A stretch of DNA of 6,250 nucleotides from Candidatus Hydrogenedentota bacterium (lineage in GTDB: Bacteria; Hydrogenedentota; Hydrogenedentia; Hydrogenedentales; SLHB01): contig PUMX01000288.1 in assembly GCA_003552485.1 (NCBI GenBank), forward strand, positions 1 to 6,250. Direction: 5' to 3'. The notes under the pieces were generated by a model. It did no database searches and was not told the origin of the DNA. It was given only the letters and a program-made list of their open reading frames with translations. The position numbers and the translations under genes were made by a program. Within the stretch, counting starts at the first letter, position 1. Every line of letters begins with the position of its first letter. Positions 4,367 to 6,250 of the stretch are shown piece by piece.

Positions 4367-6250
4367 TCACTGCGCCCGCGCTTCAATCTCCATGCCGAAC
4401 GATCGGCTTTCGCCCGGCGCGAGCGTGACTTCCTTGGACCAGACTTCGTTCTCAAGCACGTTTAGCGATTCGGGATAGGCGTACAGCCACGTGAAGTCAA
4501 GCTCCGCCTCGTCGAACCGTTGGAGCACTTCGACGTCCTTGGTTCCCGTGAAGATCCATTCCCCGTTGGGCGCGTCGTCATCGGCATACCGTTCGCCCTC
4601 GCGTTTGTTGGCGATGATCGACCGCATGTCTTTCTCGACGTTATCGCCCGCGCGCGTGACGAAGCGTACCCGCGTATCCGCGAGTTCGCCCAAGTCGAGC
4701 GCGATATGACTGCGAACAGTGGCCACCTGAGGTTGATCGCTCACGTTCGTTGCTGTGGTGGTGATGCGTACGCCCGGCGCGCCATCAAGCAGTGCAAACG
4801 TGCGGCGAATGGCGTAGTTTCCGGCTTGTGTTTCGAGCACGAGTTCGCTGTCCGATGCGTCAACGGTCTCGTAGAGATCCATGTTGCCCACGACGTGCGT
4901 AAGAAACGTTGGGCCAATGCGCGTTTCCTCGCCGCCGGCGAACGGGAAGTAGAGGTGCGGCGCCGTGTTGTAGGCCGTCACGCACACGCCGCCCGCGCGC
5001 TCGGTAATTCGCAGGGCCCTTCCTCCGATCGCGGGCACAATGTCCGCCTGAACGGTCTCGTTACGAATCGTGTGATAGGGGGGCGCGCTGTTCACGAGCA
5101 TCGCGACCGGCATAACCTCTTCCACGCCGCCGAACCATTCCCGAACGTTTTTGAATCCGTGGCGTTGCATGCGCCCGGCAAACTCGGCGGCCTCCTCGGT
5201 CGAGGCGATGTCGCCCTGGAATTGCAGGGCGTCGTCTTCAAACGTATAACCATTGCGCGGAAACAGGCGCGCATAGGTGATCGGCATGCGCGCCACCTTG
5301 ACCCGTTCAAGCATTTCGGGGTCGTCCGCCACCGCCTCTTCCGCTGCGTCGAACAGTTCTTGGGCGCGCGCGATCAGTTCGTCGGGCAGATAGCCTTGCG
5401 CCGGATTCGTGTATAGATGCATGTGGATGTCTTCATCATCCACCTTGTCATGGAGCATCGTGATGTACTCGTGGATGGACGCCGCCGCCGCGCCATAGTA
5501 GTCTTCGAGGAACCCGCGCATGATCGCGTCCGCGTCGCGATCCGGATTCCACGCGAGTTGCGTCGCGTAATAGGGGCGCAACAAGCTGAATTCGCCGCCG
5601 CCGCCGCTATGCCCCATGCCTTGCAGATAGATGCCCTCCACGCCAATATCGCGGTAGAACCGCAAGTCGGCGGCGAGGGCCCGGAAGTTGGGATAGGGGC
5701 AATAGTAATGGGCGAAATTGACGATGTAATGCCATATGTAGAGATGCGAACATATGGTGGACCATTCGACGGCACGGTCCCTGAACGTCGCATTGTGTGG
5801 GCAGGTCTCGATGGCGTGGCTCTGGCACGATGGATACATGTGGCAAAGCCAGACGGCCACGTTCGGATGCATCTCGACACCGTAGGGCGGCGCTTCGGTG
5901 TAGGTATAGGCCAGCGTTCCTATGAGTTTATCGGGGAACTCCCGCGCCGTGCGTTCGGCAAGTTGGTTGACGAACCAGAACTGTGTGCCGCCGAAGGTCC
6001 CGTATTCCTCGTTCATCCGCGCGCACTCGGGGCATTCGCAGTAGTTGTAGTAGTCTTGCTGGGAAAAGTTGTGCTGGCGGTCTCCCGGCCTGTCCCTCAT
6101 CCGCTCGAGCATCCGCTCGGTGACAATCTCGAGCACATCCGGGTTCGTGAGGCAAAGCTGCGTTTCCTCGCGGCGGCGTTCGCCGCCAATCTCGGAGAAA
6201 TACTCGGGGTGTTCATCAAAAAACTCGTCCGGGCTCACGAAACGGAAATA
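4367..6250 (-). CDS. DUF4838 domain protein (probable glycoside hydrolase-like), 5'-truncated
   Basis: The frame is open to the window edge, giving 627 visible residues. The residues before GTG 6238 (YFRF) fit the family, so that GTG is internal and the N-terminus lies outside. Numbering from the GTG, residues 1 to about 265 match DUF4838: SPDEFFDEHPEYFSEI at the start, QDYYNYCECPECARMN (61-76), GTLAYTYTEAPP (107-118), LYIWHYIVNFAHYYCPYPNF (166-185), GHSGGGGEFSLLRPYYATQL (209-228) and FLEDYYG (243-249). The family is generally thought to contain a TIM-barrel related to glycan-active enzymes, but its reaction is not established. Residues 265-375 are mainly helical. Residues 385-623 are beta-rich, beginning with ADIVPAIGGRALRIT and resembling galactose mutarotase-type sandwiches. 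Cys67, Cys69 and Cys72 form a tight C-x-C-x2-C group. The window suggests action on extracellular glycan together with the sulfatase; the substrate is unknown. Confidence 0.9.
   Translation of the reverse strand, partial: YFRFVSPDEFFDEHPEYFSEIGGERRREETQLCLTNPDVLEIVTERMLERMRDRPGDRQHNFSQQDYYNYCECPECARMNEEYGTFGGTQFWFVNQLAERTAREFPDKLIGTLAYTYTEAPPYGVEMHPNVAVWLCHMYPSCQSHAIETCPHNATFRDRAVEWSTICSHLYIWHYIVNFAHYYCPYPNFRALAADLRFYRDIGVEGIYLQGMGHSGGGGEFSLLRPYYATQLAWNPDRDADAIMRGFLEDYYGAAAASIHEYITMLHDKVDDEDIHMHLYTNPAQGYLPDELIARAQELFDAAEEAVADDPEMLERVKVARMPITYARLFPRNGYTFEDDALQFQGDIASTEEAAEFAGRMQRHGFKNVREWFGGVEEVMPVAMLVNSAPPYHTIRNETVQADIVPAIGGRALRITERAGGVCVTAYNTAPHLYFPFAGGEETRIGPTFLTHVVGNMDLYETVDASDSELVLETQAGNYAIRRTFALLDGAPGVRITTTATNVSDQPQVATVRSHIALDLGELADTRVRFVTRAGDNVEKDMRSIIANKREGERYADDDAPNGEWIFTGTKDVEVLQRFDEAELDFTWLYAYPESLNVLENEVWSKEVTLAPGESRSFGMEIEARAQ

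Noticed and set aside
4520..5416. 298-residue open frame on the plus strand
   Set aside because: It is antisense to the well-supported DUF4838 gene, has no recognisable domain and is Arg/His-rich, as expected for a shadow frame in GC-rich DNA.
6236..6238. GTG 6238 as the start of the DUF4838 protein
   Set aside because: The upstream in-frame residues YFRF fit the family and the domain would be cut; the frame runs to the window edge.

Overview
The window is GC-rich bacterial DNA carrying five protein-coding genes, two of them cut by the window edges. Exported sulfatase, ThuA-like, xylose-isomerase-like TIM-barrel and DUF4838 proteins are typical of carbohydrate-degrading members of the Planctomycetota/Verrucomicrobiota/Lentisphaerota group and of similar uncultured phyla such as Hydrogenedentota. 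The phylum is an inference from gene content only; there is no rRNA or other marker here.

Layout. On the plus strand, 1-1272 is the C-terminal part of a type I (formylglycine) sulfatase, entering at its catalytic Cys motif. A 266-base gap follows, then a Tat-exported sugar isomerase/epimerase-like TIM-barrel protein (1539-2543). On the minus strand, transcribed towards it, are a DUF4838 glycosidase-like protein (4367-6250, N-terminus outside the window), a small cytoplasmic cyclophilin-like-fold protein (3761-4132) and a secreted ThuA-like protein (2669-3634). The two convergent groups meet at a strong hairpin (13-bp perfect outer stem, 5-bp inner stem, T-tracts on both strands) that looks like a shared bidirectional terminator. 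No tRNA, rRNA, CRISPR array, insertion sequence or phage gene was seen.

Function. Four of the five genes encode enzyme-like carbohydrate proteins: sulfate removal, a DUF4838 protein of probable glycan-active type, a sugar isomerase/epimerase-like protein and a ThuA-like protein. Two have clear export signals; the true N-termini of the sulfatase and DUF4838 protein lie outside the window. The simplest reading is a locus for breaking down a sulfated or uronic-acid-containing glycan, but the substrate cannot be read from the sequence and the genes are not one tight operon (gaps of 126-266 bases, each internal start with its own ribosome binding site). The cyclophilin-like gene is the least expected member.

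Start sites. Three starts were set by Shine-Dalgarno position: 1539 rather than an upstream in-frame start at 1488, 3634 rather than 3652, and 4132. The two edge genes have in-frame TTG (49) and GTG (6238) codons that are internal, not starts.
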